Notes: generated by a model from the letters alone, not told the origin. A stretch of DNA of 64,000 nucleotides from Dorea_D hominis (GCF_014287705.1 NZ_JACOOY010000009.1:1-64000), one strand, 5' to 3'; shown: positions 15,110 through 24,898, counted from the stretch's first letter. Numbers and translations: made by a program.

Positions 15110-16228
15110 TCAAGCCTTAAACAAATCTTGTATCACCTCTTCAACCGTTTCTATTTTCGTTGCCTTATATGCATTTGCACCACAAAATAAAAGGGCATCT
15201 TCCACTTCTCCTTTAGCAGCATGGATCAACGCATCTGTAATACAATACGGAATTTCTGCTGGATTGCATTTGTGCAGACATCCGTGACATGGACTGTGTG
15301 GGATTTTCTCACCGGCACGCACCTTTTTCTGAAATGTATTTAATATTGCCCGCCCCGGCATGCCCACCGGGCTTTTCACAATTACAATATCTTCTTTCTT
15401 TGCATCCAGATACGCCTGTTTATAACGAATATCCGCATCACATTCTTTCGTTGTCACAAACCTTGTTGCAACCTGTACGCCGTCCACTCCAAGTGCAAAT
15501 GCTTCTTTCACTTTTGACGCATCATCTATACCGCCGGCGAGTACAACCGGAATTTCATGATCGCATTTTTCTTCGTAAATCTTCACTGTTTCCAGAATCT
15601 TTCTGACTTCATCTTCATATTTCTTTTTTCCGCGATTTTCAGATCCGCTATTTACAGAACCATGGCACAGATTTCCACATTCTTCTTCATACATTTCCAA
15701 TTCTTCCACAGAAAATCCGAGGTGTCCGCCTGCGAGCGGTCCTTCTATCACTACCAGATCCGGCTGCCGTTTATATTTTTTCTCCCAATATCTGAAAATC
15801 ACACGTACGGATTTTTCTGACGAAACGATCGGCGCAAGTTTCACCTGACTTGCTCCTGCTATTTTCGGCAGATCCATCGGAAGTCCTGCCCCGGAAATAA
15901 TAAGATCTGCACCTGCCTGTATCGCCGCTTCTACATATTTTTCATAGTGGCGCATTGCTACCATGATATTAAAACCAATCACGCCGTCCGGCGCAATCTT
16001 TCTCGCTTTCTCGTATTCTTTCTGAATCGTTCTTAAATTGGCTTTTTCCGGATTCTGATCAAAATCCGCTTCTTTAAAACCAATCTGGGCGGCAGAGATA
16101 ATCCCTATGCCGCCCACTTTTGCAACAGTTCCGGCAAGATTTCCAAGGCTGATCCCGATTCCCATTCCACCTTGTATCACTGGAACTTTTGCTGTCAAAT
16201 TTCCTGTTTTTAATGGTTTATAGTCCAT
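15110..16228 (-). CDS. nitronate monooxygenase / FabK-like FMN oxidoreductase with Cys-rich tail
   Basis: A 372-residue TIM-barrel flavoprotein related to nitronate monooxygenase and to FabK. FMN-binding features include VIQGGMGIGISLGNLAG at the start, GFNIMVAMRHYE, ISGAGLPMDLPK, EGPLAGGHLGF, and PVVLAGGIDDASKVKEAFALGVDGVQVATRF. The C-terminal part has SPCHGCLHKCNPAEIPYC, a cysteine group not usual in FabK. The start at 16228 has AAGGAG 6 nt upstream. It ends the fab operon, 35 bp after accDA. It may be a second enoyl reductase or a protective nitronate-removing enzyme; the sequence does not decide. Confidence 0.78.
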   Translation of the reverse strand: MDYKPLKTGNLTAKVPVIQGGMGIGISLGNLAGTVAKVGGIGIISAAQIGFKEADFDQNPEKANLRTIQKEYEKARKIAPDGVIGFNIMVAMRHYEKYVEAAIQAGADLIISGAGLPMDLPKIAGASQVKLAPIVSSEKSVRVIFRYWEKKYKRQPDLVVIEGPLAGGHLGFSVEELEMYEEECGNLCHGSVNSGSENRGKKKYEDEVRKILETVKIYEEKCDHEIPVVLAGGIDDASKVKEAFALGVDGVQVATRFVTTKECDADIRYKQAYLDAKKEDIVIVKSPVGMPGRAILNTFQKKVRAGEKIPHSPCHGCLHKCNPAEIPYCITDALIHAAKGEVEDALLFCGANAYKATKIETVEEVIQDLFKA

Positions 16229-16263
16229 ATTTTGCTCCTTAATGTGCAAATATCTGTGTTTCC

Positions 16264-18081
16264 TTACATCTTACGGAAACGCTGATATCTGTGTTCTGTC
16301 AGTTTTTGCTCCGGCATTTGCTCATAATTTTCTATAAACGCCTCTACTTTTTCCCGGAGCTGATCTGCAACCGGTTTCATCGTCTGTACCGTATATTGTT
16401 CCGGCTCTTCCAGCACACATTCAATCACGCCCATTTTCTTCAGATCATCTGCTGTCAGCTTCATCACTTTTGCCGCTTCTTTTGCTTTCGTGCTGTCTTT
16501 CCACAAAATGCTTGCAAATCCTTCCGGTGAAAGAATCGAATAAATGGAATTTTCCAGCATCCACACTTCATCTGCGACAGCCAGCGCAAGTGCTCCGCCA
16601 CTTCCACCTTCACCGATCACAATTGAGAGTACCGGCGTTTTTAAACCGGAAAGTTCATATAAATTTCTCGCAATTGCTTCTCCCTGTCCACGTTCTTCTG
16701 CTTCCAGTCCACAAAATGCTCCCGGTGTATCTACAAAACAGATTACCGGACGGTGGAATTTTTCTGCCTGTTTCATAAGACGCAATGCTTTCCTGTAGCC
16801 TTCCGGGGATGGCATAGCAAAATTGCGCATAATATTTTCTTTGGTGTTTGTTCCTTTTTCCTGTGCGATCACAGTCACCGGTCGCTCTTTAAAATATGCG
16901 ATCCCGCCAATGATCGCCGGATCATCTCCATAGAGACGGTCTCCGTGAAATTCTGTGAAGTCCTGGAACAGCATCCGTATGTAGTCACTGCCAACCGGAC
17001 GGTTTTTCCTACGGGACAGAAGGACGCGGTCCCATGCATTTATCTTCTGAGTCTGTGCCTTATCTACGATATCTTCTGAGTCCTTACTCTTTATCTCATC
17101 CGCTGTATGAACCGTCGTCTTACTTACTATCTTACCTGTTGCCTGTTCTACCGCTTGATCTCCCGTCTGACTTGCTGTCTCCCCTGCCGTCTTATCTATT
17201 GTATCTTCTATGTCAGTCTGCACTTTCCCGTGAAATTCCAGAATTCTGCCTAATGTCTCCCGCATCTTTGGACGTTCTACGATCTGGTCAATAAATCCAT
17301 GCTCCAGCAGAAATTCCGAACGTTGAAAACCTTTTGGCAGTTTCTGTCCGATTGTCTGCTCAATCACACGCGGCCCTGCAAAGCCGATCAGTGCCTTTGG
17401 TTCTGCCAGTATAATATCTCCCAGCATTGCAAAACTTGCAGTTACACCACCGGTTGTTGGATCTGTCAAGACACTGATGTATAAAAGTCCCGCATCGCTG
17501 TGACGCTTCAATGCTGCAGATGTCTTCGCCATTTGCATAAGGGACACGATTCCTTCCTGCATTCTGGCGCCTCCGGAACATGCAAATATAATAACCGGCA
17601 ATTCCTGCCTTGTGGCGCGTTCTACTGCTCTTGTAATTTTTTCTCCGACAATTTCTCCCATACTTGCCATCATAAATCTGCCATCGCAGACTGCCAGTAC
17701 GGCGGGTTCTCCAAGAATCGTTGCTTTTCCTGTTACAACGGCTTCCCTAAGTCCTGTCTTTTCCTGCAGTTTTTCAATTTTTTCTTCATAGCCTTTATAA
17801 TCAAGCGGATTCTCTGTCTGAAGATCCATATCCCACTCTTCAAAGGAATTTTCATCTGCGATCATTTCTATCCTGCGGTATGCATGCACACGGAAATACC
17901 CTCCGCATTTCGGGCAGATAAAATACTCTCTTTTTACATCTTCCGCTATGATTGCACCGCCGCATTTGTTGCATTTGCGCAATAATCCTTCCGGCACTTC
18001 CGGTTTTCTGCCACCCAGATGAATATAATTTTTTCTTCCAGAAATCTGCCTGGTCTTTTTAAACATATTGTCCAGTTTCAT
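16264..18081 (-). CDS. accDA: fused acetyl-CoA carboxylase carboxyltransferase (beta-alpha, AccD-AccA)
   Basis: A single 605-residue chain joins both carboxyltransferase subunits. Residues 1-290 are AccD, with a zinc ribbon (CNKCGG...CPKCGG), the CoA-binding IFACSGGARMQEG, and DPTTGGVTASFAMLGD. A polar, repetitive linker of about 50 residues rich in Thr, Asp and Lys follows. From about residue 345 the chain is AccA (FTEFHGDRLYGDDPAIIGG, VDTPGAFCGLEAEERGQ, GEGGSGGALALAVAD). It transfers carboxyl from biotin to acetyl-CoA to give malonyl-CoA. It lies between accC and the FabK-like gene. Confidence 0.93.
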   Translation of the reverse strand: MKLDNMFKKTRQISGRKNYIHLGGRKPEVPEGLLRKCNKCGGAIIAEDVKREYFICPKCGGYFRVHAYRRIEMIADENSFEEWDMDLQTENPLDYKGYEEKIEKLQEKTGLREAVVTGKATILGEPAVLAVCDGRFMMASMGEIVGEKITRAVERATRQELPVIIFACSGGARMQEGIVSLMQMAKTSAALKRHSDAGLLYISVLTDPTTGGVTASFAMLGDIILAEPKALIGFAGPRVIEQTIGQKLPKGFQRSEFLLEHGFIDQIVERPKMRETLGRILEFHGKVQTDIEDTIDKTAGETASQTGDQAVEQATGKIVSKTTVHTADEIKSKDSEDIVDKAQTQKINAWDRVLLSRRKNRPVGSDYIRMLFQDFTEFHGDRLYGDDPAIIGGIAYFKERPVTVIAQEKGTNTKENIMRNFAMPSPEGYRKALRLMKQAEKFHRPVICFVDTPGAFCGLEAEERGQGEAIARNLYELSGLKTPVLSIVIGEGGSGGALALAVADEVWMLENSIYSILSPEGFASILWKDSTKAKEAAKVMKLTADDLKKMGVIECVLEEPEQYTVQTMKPVADQLREKVEAFIENYEQMPEQKLTEHRYQRFRKM

Positions 18082-18120
18082 AAAATGTCACCTTTATTAT
18101 CTCTATCCTTATGCTTTGTG

Positions 18121-19470
18121 TTACTGTGCTTTCACCTGCATATTTTCAATAAACCCAATGTCAATATTGCCTTTTAAATAATCCGGATGATGCAGAATCT
18201 CATACTGGTAATCTACATTTGTATCAATTCCTTCGATAATAATTTCCCCCAGTGCACTCTGCATTTTCCGAATGGCTTCTTTTCTGTTTTTTGCCCATAC
18301 AACCAGCTTGGCAACCATGGAATCATAATATGGTGGAATCGTATATCCGCTGTAAATTGCTGAATCGATGCGGATTCCTTTGCCTCCCGGAAGATACATA
18401 TCCGTAATTGTACCCGGAGACGGACGGAAGCCTTTTTCCGGATTTTCTGCATTGATCCGGCATTCAATTGCATGGCCGCTTAAGTGAACATCTTCCTGTT
18501 TATAAGAAAGTTTTTCCCCTGATGCGATCCGAATCTGCTCCTTGACCAGGTCAATCCCTGTAACCCATTCAGTCACCGGATGTTCCACCTGGATACGGGT
18601 ATTCATTTCCATAAAATAAAAATTCCCGTTTTTCTCCAGCAGAAATTCAATCGTTCCGGCATTCTCATATCCGGCTGCTTTTGCCGCCGTAACTGCCGCA
18701 TATCCCATCTTTTCCCGCAATTTGCTGTTAAGTGCAATCGACGGCGATTCCTCGATCATTTTCTGATGATTTCTCTGAATAGAGCAATCTCGTTCTCCCA
18801 GATGAATGACATTTCCATATTTGTCTGCAAGGATCTGAAATTCAATGTGTCTAGGATTTTCCACAAAATGTTCGATATACATTGTGTTATCCCCAAATGC
18901 CATCTCTGTTTCTTTCTGCGCTGTCTGAAATGCATTTTCAAACTCTTCCGGCGTATCTGCAACACGCATTCCTTTTCCGCCACCGCCAAGTGCTGCCTTG
19001 ACAATGACCGGATAACCGATTTCGGCAGCTGTTTTTGCGCCTGTCTCTACATCATAAATTGCTTCTGTACTTCCCGGAATCACCGGTACACCAGCCGCTG
19101 TCATTGTATTTCTTGCTTCCTGCTTATTTCCCAGTCTCGAGATTACATCGGAATCCGGACCGATAAATGTAATGCCACAGTCTTCACATAATTTTGCAAA
19201 TTTACTATTCTCGGATAAAAAACCAAATCCCGGATGAATGGCATCTGCACCGGTTATAATAGTTGCGCTAATAATGCGGTCCATGCTCAGATAACTGTCT
19301 TTCGACGGAGCCGGACCGATGCAGACTGCTTCATCTGCAAGTTTTGTATGTAATGCTTCTTTATCTGCTTCTGAATACACCGCAACCGTTTCAATTCCCA
19401 TTTCCCGGCACGCACGAATGATGCGAACTGCGATCTCCCCGCGGTTTGCGATCAGAATTTTCTTAATCAT
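18121..19470 (-). CDS. accC: biotin carboxylase subunit of acetyl-CoA carboxylase
   Basis: AccC carboxylates biotin on AccB using bicarbonate and ATP. The 449 residues are of normal length and show the N-terminal KILIANRGEIAVRIIRACRE, HPGFGFLSENSKFA, the ATP-grasp loop KAALGGGGKGMRV, RDCSIQRNHQK, the catalytic stretch EMNTRIQVEHPVTEWVTG, and GHAIECRINAENP. It sits between fabZ and accDA, 10 nt after fabZ. Confidence 0.96.
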   Translation of the reverse strand: MIKKILIANRGEIAVRIIRACREMGIETVAVYSEADKEALHTKLADEAVCIGPAPSKDSYLSMDRIISATIITGADAIHPGFGFLSENSKFAKLCEDCGITFIGPDSDVISRLGNKQEARNTMTAAGVPVIPGSTEAIYDVETGAKTAAEIGYPVIVKAALGGGGKGMRVADTPEEFENAFQTAQKETEMAFGDNTMYIEHFVENPRHIEFQILADKYGNVIHLGERDCSIQRNHQKMIEESPSIALNSKLREKMGYAAVTAAKAAGYENAGTIEFLLEKNGNFYFMEMNTRIQVEHPVTEWVTGIDLVKEQIRIASGEKLSYKQEDVHLSGHAIECRINAENPEKGFRPSPGTITDMYLPGGKGIRIDSAIYSGYTIPPYYDSMVAKLVVWAKNRKEAIRKMQSALGEIIIEGIDTNVDYQYEILHHPDYLKGNIDIGFIENMQVKAQ

Positions 19471-19480
19471 ACATGCTCAC

Positions 19481-19909
19481 CTATCCAATCATAAATGTCA
19501 GTTCTGCACTTGCAACAACTTTACCGTCTACACTTGCAACTGCCTCTCCGACACCTACCGGACCTTTCTTTTTAATGATCCGTGTCTCTAATTTTAATTT
19601 GTCACCCGGCAGTACCTTTCCGCGGAATTTACATTTATTTATTCCGCCGAAAAATGCAATCTTTCCTTTATTTTCCGGTACACTCAAAATCGCAACCGCA
19701 CCTGCCTGTGCCAGAGCTTCAATCTGCAATACTCCCGGCATGACCGGCTGTCCCGGGAAATGTCCGGCGAAAAAATCTTCCCTGTAAGTTACACATTTAT
19801 ATCCAATGGCATATTCGCCCGGCTCATAATCTTCAATGTAATCCAGAAGTAAAAATGGATGTCTGTGTGGAATAATTTCCTGAATTTCTGCTATATCTAA
19901 ATGTTTCAT
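19481..19909 (-). CDS. fabZ: 3-hydroxyacyl-ACP dehydratase
   Basis: FabZ removes water from 3-hydroxyacyl-ACP to give trans-2-enoyl-ACP. The 142-residue hot-dog protein carries the active-site His in IPHRHPFLLLDYI and the Glu in FPGQPVMPGVLQIEALAQAG. The C-terminus ASAELTFMIG is typical. No fabA-type isomerase is present in the window. It is placed between accB and accC. Confidence 0.95.
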   Translation of the reverse strand: MKHLDIAEIQEIIPHRHPFLLLDYIEDYEPGEYAIGYKCVTYREDFFAGHFPGQPVMPGVLQIEALAQAGAVAILSVPENKGKIAFFGGINKCKFRGKVLPGDKLKLETRIIKKKGPVGVGEAVASVDGKVVASAELTFMIG

Positions 19910-19935
19910 CTGTTCCTCCTGTGAGACTCTTTTTC

Positions 19936-20412
19936 CTAAATAATGCGGAATAATGGCTGTCCGTATTCTACCGGTGCTCCGTTCTCTACCAGAACTTCCG
20001 CAACCGTTCCATCGTAGTCACTCTCAATCTCATTCATCAGTTTCATCGCTTCTACGATCGCCAGCGTCTGTCCTTTTTTCACCGTATCTCCGATTTGTAC
20101 AAATGCTTCCGCATCTTCCGCAGGTGCTACATAAAAAGTTCCGACAAGCGGGGATGCAACTACTTTTCCCGCCGGCACGTTTTCTTCATTTATATTTTCT
20201 TTGCCTGTACCGGTACTTTGAATATCCTTTTCATTTCTGCCTGCCGTAAGAGCTGACGTCTCGGATGTCAGTGCCTCTGATACCTGGATCGTCTGCACTT
20301 TTCTTTCTTTTTTACTGAGTTTTATCTTCACACCATTTTCTTCATATTTCAGTTCGGTCAGACCAGATGCTGACACGGACTCAATCAATGTAATCAGATT
20401 CTGAAATTCCAT
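19936..20412 (-). CDS. accB: biotin carboxyl carrier protein of acetyl-CoA carboxylase
   Basis: AccB carries biotin on a C-terminal lipoyl-like domain. The biotinylated lysine is in VEAMKLMNEIESDYDG. The 158 residues start with a conserved helical N-terminus (MEFQNLITLIESVSASGLTEL), followed by a polar Thr/Ser/Glu linker and then VASPLVGTFYVAPAEDAEAFVQIGD. The start at 20412 avoids overlap with fabF and has a GAGAG ribosome site. A longer in-frame start at 20445 would overlap the fabF end. Confidence 0.94.
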   Translation of the reverse strand: MEFQNLITLIESVSASGLTELKYEENGVKIKLSKKERKVQTIQVSEALTSETSALTAGRNEKDIQSTGTGKENINEENVPAGKVVASPLVGTFYVAPAEDAEAFVQIGDTVKKGQTLAIVEAMKLMNEIESDYDGTVAEVLVENGAPVEYGQPLFRII

Positions 20413-20434
20413 GTTATTCTCTCGCTTTCCAGTA

Positions 20435-21676
20435 TTATCCTTCATAACGTTTCAACAACAGTGTTGCATTATGTCCACCAAATCCAAGTGAATTGGTCAG
20501 CACATAATTTACGTCTTTCTCTACCGGCGCACCCACTGCATAATCCAGATCACACTCTTCATCTGTCTCGGTAGTTCCCACTGTCTGATGGATAAATCCA
20601 TCCTGTATCGTTTTCACACAAACGACACACTCTACGCCACCTGCTGCTCCTAATAAATGTCCGATCATAGATTTGGTCGAATTTACCACTACATTTTTAG
20701 CTGCTTCATCTCCAAGTGCCAGCTTAATCGCGCGTGTTTCAAACAGATCATTGTGATGTGTACTTGTCCCGTGTGCATTGATATAATCAATCTGCTCCGG
20801 CGTTACATTTCCTTCTTCCATTGCAAGTTCCATCGCTTTGGCTGCACCGCTTCCGTCTTCTGCCGGTGAAGTAATGTGGTAGGCATCTCCGGTTGCTCCA
20901 TATCCTGCGATTTCCGCATAAATCTTCGCGCCTCGTTTTTTGGCATGTTCCAGTTCCTCCAAGAACACCACTCCCGCGCCTTCACCAAGTACGAATCCAT
21001 CCCTGTTTTTGTCAAACGGAATGGATGCGCGCATTGGATCTGTTGATGTAGACAATGCTGTCAGACTTGTAAATCCTGCTACTCCGGTCGGACAGATACA
21101 GCTCTCTGTTCCACCTGCCACCATAACATCTGCATCGCCGTACTGGATTGCGCGGAATGCATCACCGATACAGTTTGTCCCAGATGCACATGCAGTCACA
21201 ACATTTGTACATTTTCCGCGGAATCCAAGCTGAATCGAAACATTTCCTGCTGCCATATTGGAAATCATCAGTGGCACCATTAACGGATTCACACGTCCCG
21301 GTCCGCGGGTTTTGATTTTATCGTATTCTTTCTCTACTTCCTGCAGGCTTCCGATTCCGGAACCAATGATTACACCTGCACGGAACGGATCTTCTTTTGT
21401 AATATCAAATCCTGCATCCTCACATGCCTCTTTTGCAGCTGCCACTGCATACTGGGAAAATGGTTCCATTCGCTTTGCAGCTTTAAAATCCATCCGCTCT
21501 TTTGCTACGAAATCTTTCACTTCAGCTGCGATCTTCACTTTATAATCTGTGGTATCGAATTTCGTAATCTCTCCGATCCCGACTTTTCCTTCTTTAATTC
21601 CCATCCAGAACTCTTCTACCGTATTTCCAATCGGAGTTACTGCGCCAAGTCCGGTCACTACTACTCGTCTCTTCAA
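20435..21676 (-). CDS. fabF: beta-ketoacyl-ACP synthase II
   Basis: FabF condenses malonyl-ACP with acyl-ACP to lengthen the chain. The 413 residues carry the catalytic Cys in VTACASGTNCIGDAF and the two His in INAHGTSTHHNDLFE and STKSMIGHLLGAAGG. The opening MKRRVVVTGLGAVTPIGN is diagnostic. As the only FabB/F-type enzyme here it must serve all elongation rounds. It lies between fabG (79 bp gap) and accB. Confidence 0.96.
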   Translation of the reverse strand: MKRRVVVTGLGAVTPIGNTVEEFWMGIKEGKVGIGEITKFDTTDYKVKIAAEVKDFVAKERMDFKAAKRMEPFSQYAVAAAKEACEDAGFDITKEDPFRAGVIIGSGIGSLQEVEKEYDKIKTRGPGRVNPLMVPLMISNMAAGNVSIQLGFRGKCTNVVTACASGTNCIGDAFRAIQYGDADVMVAGGTESCICPTGVAGFTSLTALSTSTDPMRASIPFDKNRDGFVLGEGAGVVFLEELEHAKKRGAKIYAEIAGYGATGDAYHITSPAEDGSGAAKAMELAMEEGNVTPEQIDYINAHGTSTHHNDLFETRAIKLALGDEAAKNVVVNSTKSMIGHLLGAAGGVECVVCVKTIQDGFIHQTVGTTETDEECDLDYAVGAPVEKDVNYVLTNSLGFGGHNATLLLKRYEG

Positions 21677-21755
21677 ATCCTTTTCTCCTTTATGCCATTA
21701 CACACTTGTATCTTTGTCACGTCTGTAATCACTGCCATGCTCTTTTTCTTCCTGC

Positions 21756-22496
21756 TTACATCACCATGCCGCCGTCCACATGGAGCACTTGTCCGGTAAT
21801 ATAAGCTGCATCAGAGGACGCAAGAAATGCGACTGCAGATGCTACCTGCTCCGGCGAACCGAATTTCCCAAGTGGAATCTGCGATACCGATGCTTCTTTT
21901 ACTTTTTCCGGGAGCACTGCTGTCATATCCGTCTCAATAAATCCCGGTGCAACTGCATTGACTGTGATTCCTCTGGATGCCAGTTCTCTTGCTGTCGCTT
22001 TTGTCAGTCCGATCACGCCTGCTTTCGATGCAGCATAATTTGCCTGTCCGGCATTTCCTGTCACGCCTACAACGGATGCCATGTTAATGATCCTTCCACT
22101 TCTCTGTTTCAGCATCTGACGTGCCGCAAACCGGATCGTGTGAAAAGCACCTTTTAAATTTGTATCGATCACCCTGTCAAAATCTTCTTCTGACATTTTC
22201 ATCAGCAGGCCATCTCTTGTAATTCCTGCATTGTTTACAAGAATATCCATACTTCCTTCTGTCTTTATTACATCCTGTATAAATGTCTGACATGCACCAT
22301 AATCTGAAACATCACACCGGTAAATCACTGCTTTTCCGCCTTCTGTTTCAATCTGCGCCTGCACTTCTTTTGCTTTTTCTTCTGAACCGTTGTAATTGAT
22401 CACAACTTTTGCTCCCTGGGATGCCAGTTTTAACGCAATTGCTTTCCCGATTCCGCGGGATGCGCCTGTGACAACCGCCACTTTTCCTTCCAGCAT
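21756..22496 (-). CDS. fabG: 3-oxoacyl-ACP reductase
   Basis: FabG is the NADPH-dependent reductase of 3-oxoacyl-ACP. The 246 residues form a short-chain dehydrogenase with TGASRGIGKAIALKLA, NNAGITRDGLLMKM, the catalytic Ser-Tyr-Lys in INMASVVGVTGNAGQANYAASKAG, and PGFIETDMT. The C-terminal TGQVLHVDGGMVM is typical of FabG. It lies between fabD and fabF. Confidence 0.95.
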   Translation of the reverse strand: MLEGKVAVVTGASRGIGKAIALKLASQGAKVVINYNGSEEKAKEVQAQIETEGGKAVIYRCDVSDYGACQTFIQDVIKTEGSMDILVNNAGITRDGLLMKMSEEDFDRVIDTNLKGAFHTIRFAARQMLKQRSGRIINMASVVGVTGNAGQANYAASKAGVIGLTKATARELASRGITVNAVAPGFIETDMTAVLPEKVKEASVSQIPLGKFGSPEQVASAVAFLASSDAAYITGQVLHVDGGMVM

Positions 22497-22586
22497 ATAT
22501 ATCCTCGCTTTCTGCTTGTTTTATATGAACCTGTTTCAAATTTTTCTGTCTGTTTTTTTGTATAAACCTGTTCCAATTTTTTTCTG

Positions 22587-23513
22587 TTATTTTTCGGAAA
22601 GCATTTCTGCAATTTTATCAACATCTTCCCATGCCGCTACATTGTATACGGCAACATCCCGGTTGATCTTACGAAGAAATCCTGCCAGCGTTCTTCCCGG
22701 ACCGATCTCCACAAATGTATCGACACCATCGGCGATCATCTGCTCTACACTCTGCATCCAGCGGACCGGTGCACTTACCTGTTCCTTTAACAGTGCCTTT
22801 GTTTCTCTGATGTCCTCTACTTTTTTCGCAGTTACATTTGTATAGTACGGAATGGCAAGCGGATGTAATTCTGTCTGTTCTAATTCTTTTTCCAGCTCTT
22901 CCCCTGCCGGTTTCAGCATCGGCGAATGAAATGGTCCGCTTACATTTAAAAGAATGGTCCGTTTTGCACCTGCTTCTTTTAATTTCTCCACTGCTTTTTC
23001 TACACTGTTTTTTTCGCCCGTAATAACAATCTGTCCCGGACAGTTATAATTTGCGACCGTCACACCGGAAATGTCTGCAATGACATTTTCAATCTTCTGC
23101 GCATCCAGCGCCATCACTGCACACATGGCCCCTTCGCCCGCCGGCACCGTATTCTGCATCAGTATTCCTCTTTTTCTGACTAAACGGATGGCATCCTGAT
23201 CTGTCATTCCGCCAGCCACAGCAATGGCTGTATATTCTCCCAGGCTCAGACCGGCTGTTACATCCGGTTTTACACCTGCATTTTCCAATACTCTCTCCAT
23301 AGCAAGGCATGTTGTTACCATTGCCGCCTGTGTATATTCTGTAACGTCAAGCTTCTCATTTTTTTCAAAGCAAAGCGCCTTCATATCTATTCCCAGATGT
23401 TCTGCTGCTTCATCGTAAATCTTCGCCGCCAGTTCGCTGTTTTCATAAAAACCAGCTCCCATTCCGGCTTTCTGCGCTCCCTGTCCTGGAAAGATAAATG
23501 CTGTTTTACTCAT
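22587..23513 (-). CDS. fabD: malonyl-CoA:ACP transacylase
   Basis: FabD moves malonyl from CoA to ACP. The 308 residues have FPGQGAQKAGMG at the N-terminus, the nucleophilic Ser in AGLSLGEYTAIAVAGG, the catalytic His in SGPFHSPMLKPAGEEL, and the C-terminal FVEIGPGRTLAGFLRK. The start overlaps the end of fabK by 8 nt, so the two are coupled. Confidence 0.95.
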   Translation of the reverse strand: MSKTAFIFPGQGAQKAGMGAGFYENSELAAKIYDEAAEHLGIDMKALCFEKNEKLDVTEYTQAAMVTTCLAMERVLENAGVKPDVTAGLSLGEYTAIAVAGGMTDQDAIRLVRKRGILMQNTVPAGEGAMCAVMALDAQKIENVIADISGVTVANYNCPGQIVITGEKNSVEKAVEKLKEAGAKRTILLNVSGPFHSPMLKPAGEELEKELEQTELHPLAIPYYTNVTAKKVEDIRETKALLKEQVSAPVRWMQSVEQMIADGVDTFVEIGPGRTLAGFLRKINRDVAVYNVAAWEDVDKIAEMLSEK

Positions 23514-24444
23514 AAAATCCTTTCCCTCCGATCAATTCATCGGTCTCTTTCACCAGTTTCTGGATCAATGCCTGACAGGACATTCTTTCTTTTACCATTC
23601 CTGCAATCTGACCTGCCATGACACTTCCATTTTTCACATCTCCGTCTACAACTGCTTTTCTTAAACCTCCAAGTGTCAGATGTTCCAGTTCTTCGAAGCC
23701 TGCACCCTTATTTTCCAATTCTATATATTTCTTTGTCATATCATTGCGAAGCGCTCGCACCGGATGTCCGGTCGTTCTTCCTGTCACACGAGAATCAATA
23801 TCCTTCGCTTTGATAATCCGCTCTTTGTAATTATCGTGTACCTGCGACTCATCTGTGACTACGAAATGCGTCCCCATCTGTACACCTTCTGCGCCCAGCA
23901 TGAATGCTGCTGCAATTCCTCTTCCATCTGCGATCCCTCCGGCTGCGATCACCGGAATCTTCACCGCATCTGCGATCTGCGGAACAAGTACCATCGTTGT
24001 ATTTTCTCCGATATGTCCGCCGGCTTCGCATCCTTCTGCTACGACTGCATCTGCACCGCAGCGTTCCATTCTCTTCGCAAGTGCGACAGAAGCAACCACC
24101 GGAATGACCTTCACGCCGGCTTCTTTCCACATTTTCATATATTTTTCAGGACTGCCCGCTCCTGTTGTCACAACTTTTACGCCTTCTTCAACAATCACTC
24201 TGGCTACTTCATCTGCATATGGACTCATCAGCATAATATTGACTCCAAATGGCTTGTCAGTCAGCTTCTTTGCTTCCCTGACCTGCTCTCTTACCCAGTC
24301 AGCCGGAGCAGATGCAGCACCTATGATGCCAAGACCTCCGGCATTTGAAACGCCAGCCGCCAGATGGTATTCTGCCACCCATGCCATACCGCCCTGAATA
24401 ATCGGATATTCGATTTCTAATAATCTGGTTACTTCTGTCTGCAT
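23506..24444 (-). CDS. fabK: FMN-dependent enoyl-ACP reductase II
   Basis: FabK carries out the last reduction of each fatty-acid round using FMN and NAD(P)H and is insensitive to triclosan. The 312 residues open with EYPIIQGGMAWVAEYHLAAGVSNAGGLG, and show GVNIMLMSPYADEVA, VTTGAGSPEKYM, VAEGCEAGGHIGENTTM and IAAGGIADGRGIAAAFMLGAEGVQMGT. No fabI is seen, so this is the main enoyl reductase. It lies 42 bp after acpP and overlaps fabD. Confidence 0.94.
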   Translation of the reverse strand: MQTEVTRLLEIEYPIIQGGMAWVAEYHLAAGVSNAGGLGIIGAASAPADWVREQVREAKKLTDKPFGVNIMLMSPYADEVARVIVEEGVKVVTTGAGSPEKYMKMWKEAGVKVIPVVASVALAKRMERCGADAVVAEGCEAGGHIGENTTMVLVPQIADAVKIPVIAAGGIADGRGIAAAFMLGAEGVQMGTHFVVTDESQVHDNYKERIIKAKDIDSRVTGRTTGHPVRALRNDMTKKYIELENKGAGFEELEHLTLGGLRKAVVDGDVKNGSVMAGQIAGMVKERMSCQALIQKLVKETDELIGGKGFYE

Positions 24445-24486
24445 AGTTCAACCTCACTTACTTATTTGTACTTTGTGCCACTTGTT

Positions 24487-24711
24487 TTATTTATGTGCTT
24501 CGATATATTTCACAACATCTCCAACTGTTACGATCTGTTCCAGATCTTCTGTCGGGATTTCAATTTCAAATTCCTCTTCCAGTCCCATGACCATCTCAAA
24601 AAGGTCAAGAGAATCCGCTCCCAGATCTTCTTTGAAAGAAGAGTTCTCTGTAATTTTGCTTTCTTCCACTCCAAGGTTTTCTGCTACTAACGCTTTAATT
24701 TTCTCTAACAT
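24487..24711 (-). CDS. acpP: acyl carrier protein
   Basis: ACP carries growing acyl chains on a phosphopantetheine arm. The 74-residue protein contains the attachment Ser in GADSLDLFEMVMGLEEEF. The start at 24711 is set by GGAG 8 nt upstream; in-frame sequence farther upstream has no ribosome site. It is separated from fabH by about 187 bp of non-coding DNA, in which no FabT-type box was found. Confidence 0.95.
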   Translation of the reverse strand: MLEKIKALVAENLGVEESKITENSSFKEDLGADSLDLFEMVMGLEEEFEIEIPTEDLEQIVTVGDVVKYIEAHK

Positions 24712-24898
24712 ATGTCTGTTCTCCTTCATCTTCATTATTTTTCTGTTCTTATAAATACCGCTGGGAGATCTTCTAAGCAGTCTTCTCTGTGATGTCATGT
24801 TCTCCCGGCGTTTTATATAAAGGTGGAATTTTCCAGCCCTTTATATCTCTGTGATATTTCGACCTTATACGGTCGCCTGCCGAAACTGCACTAAATGA

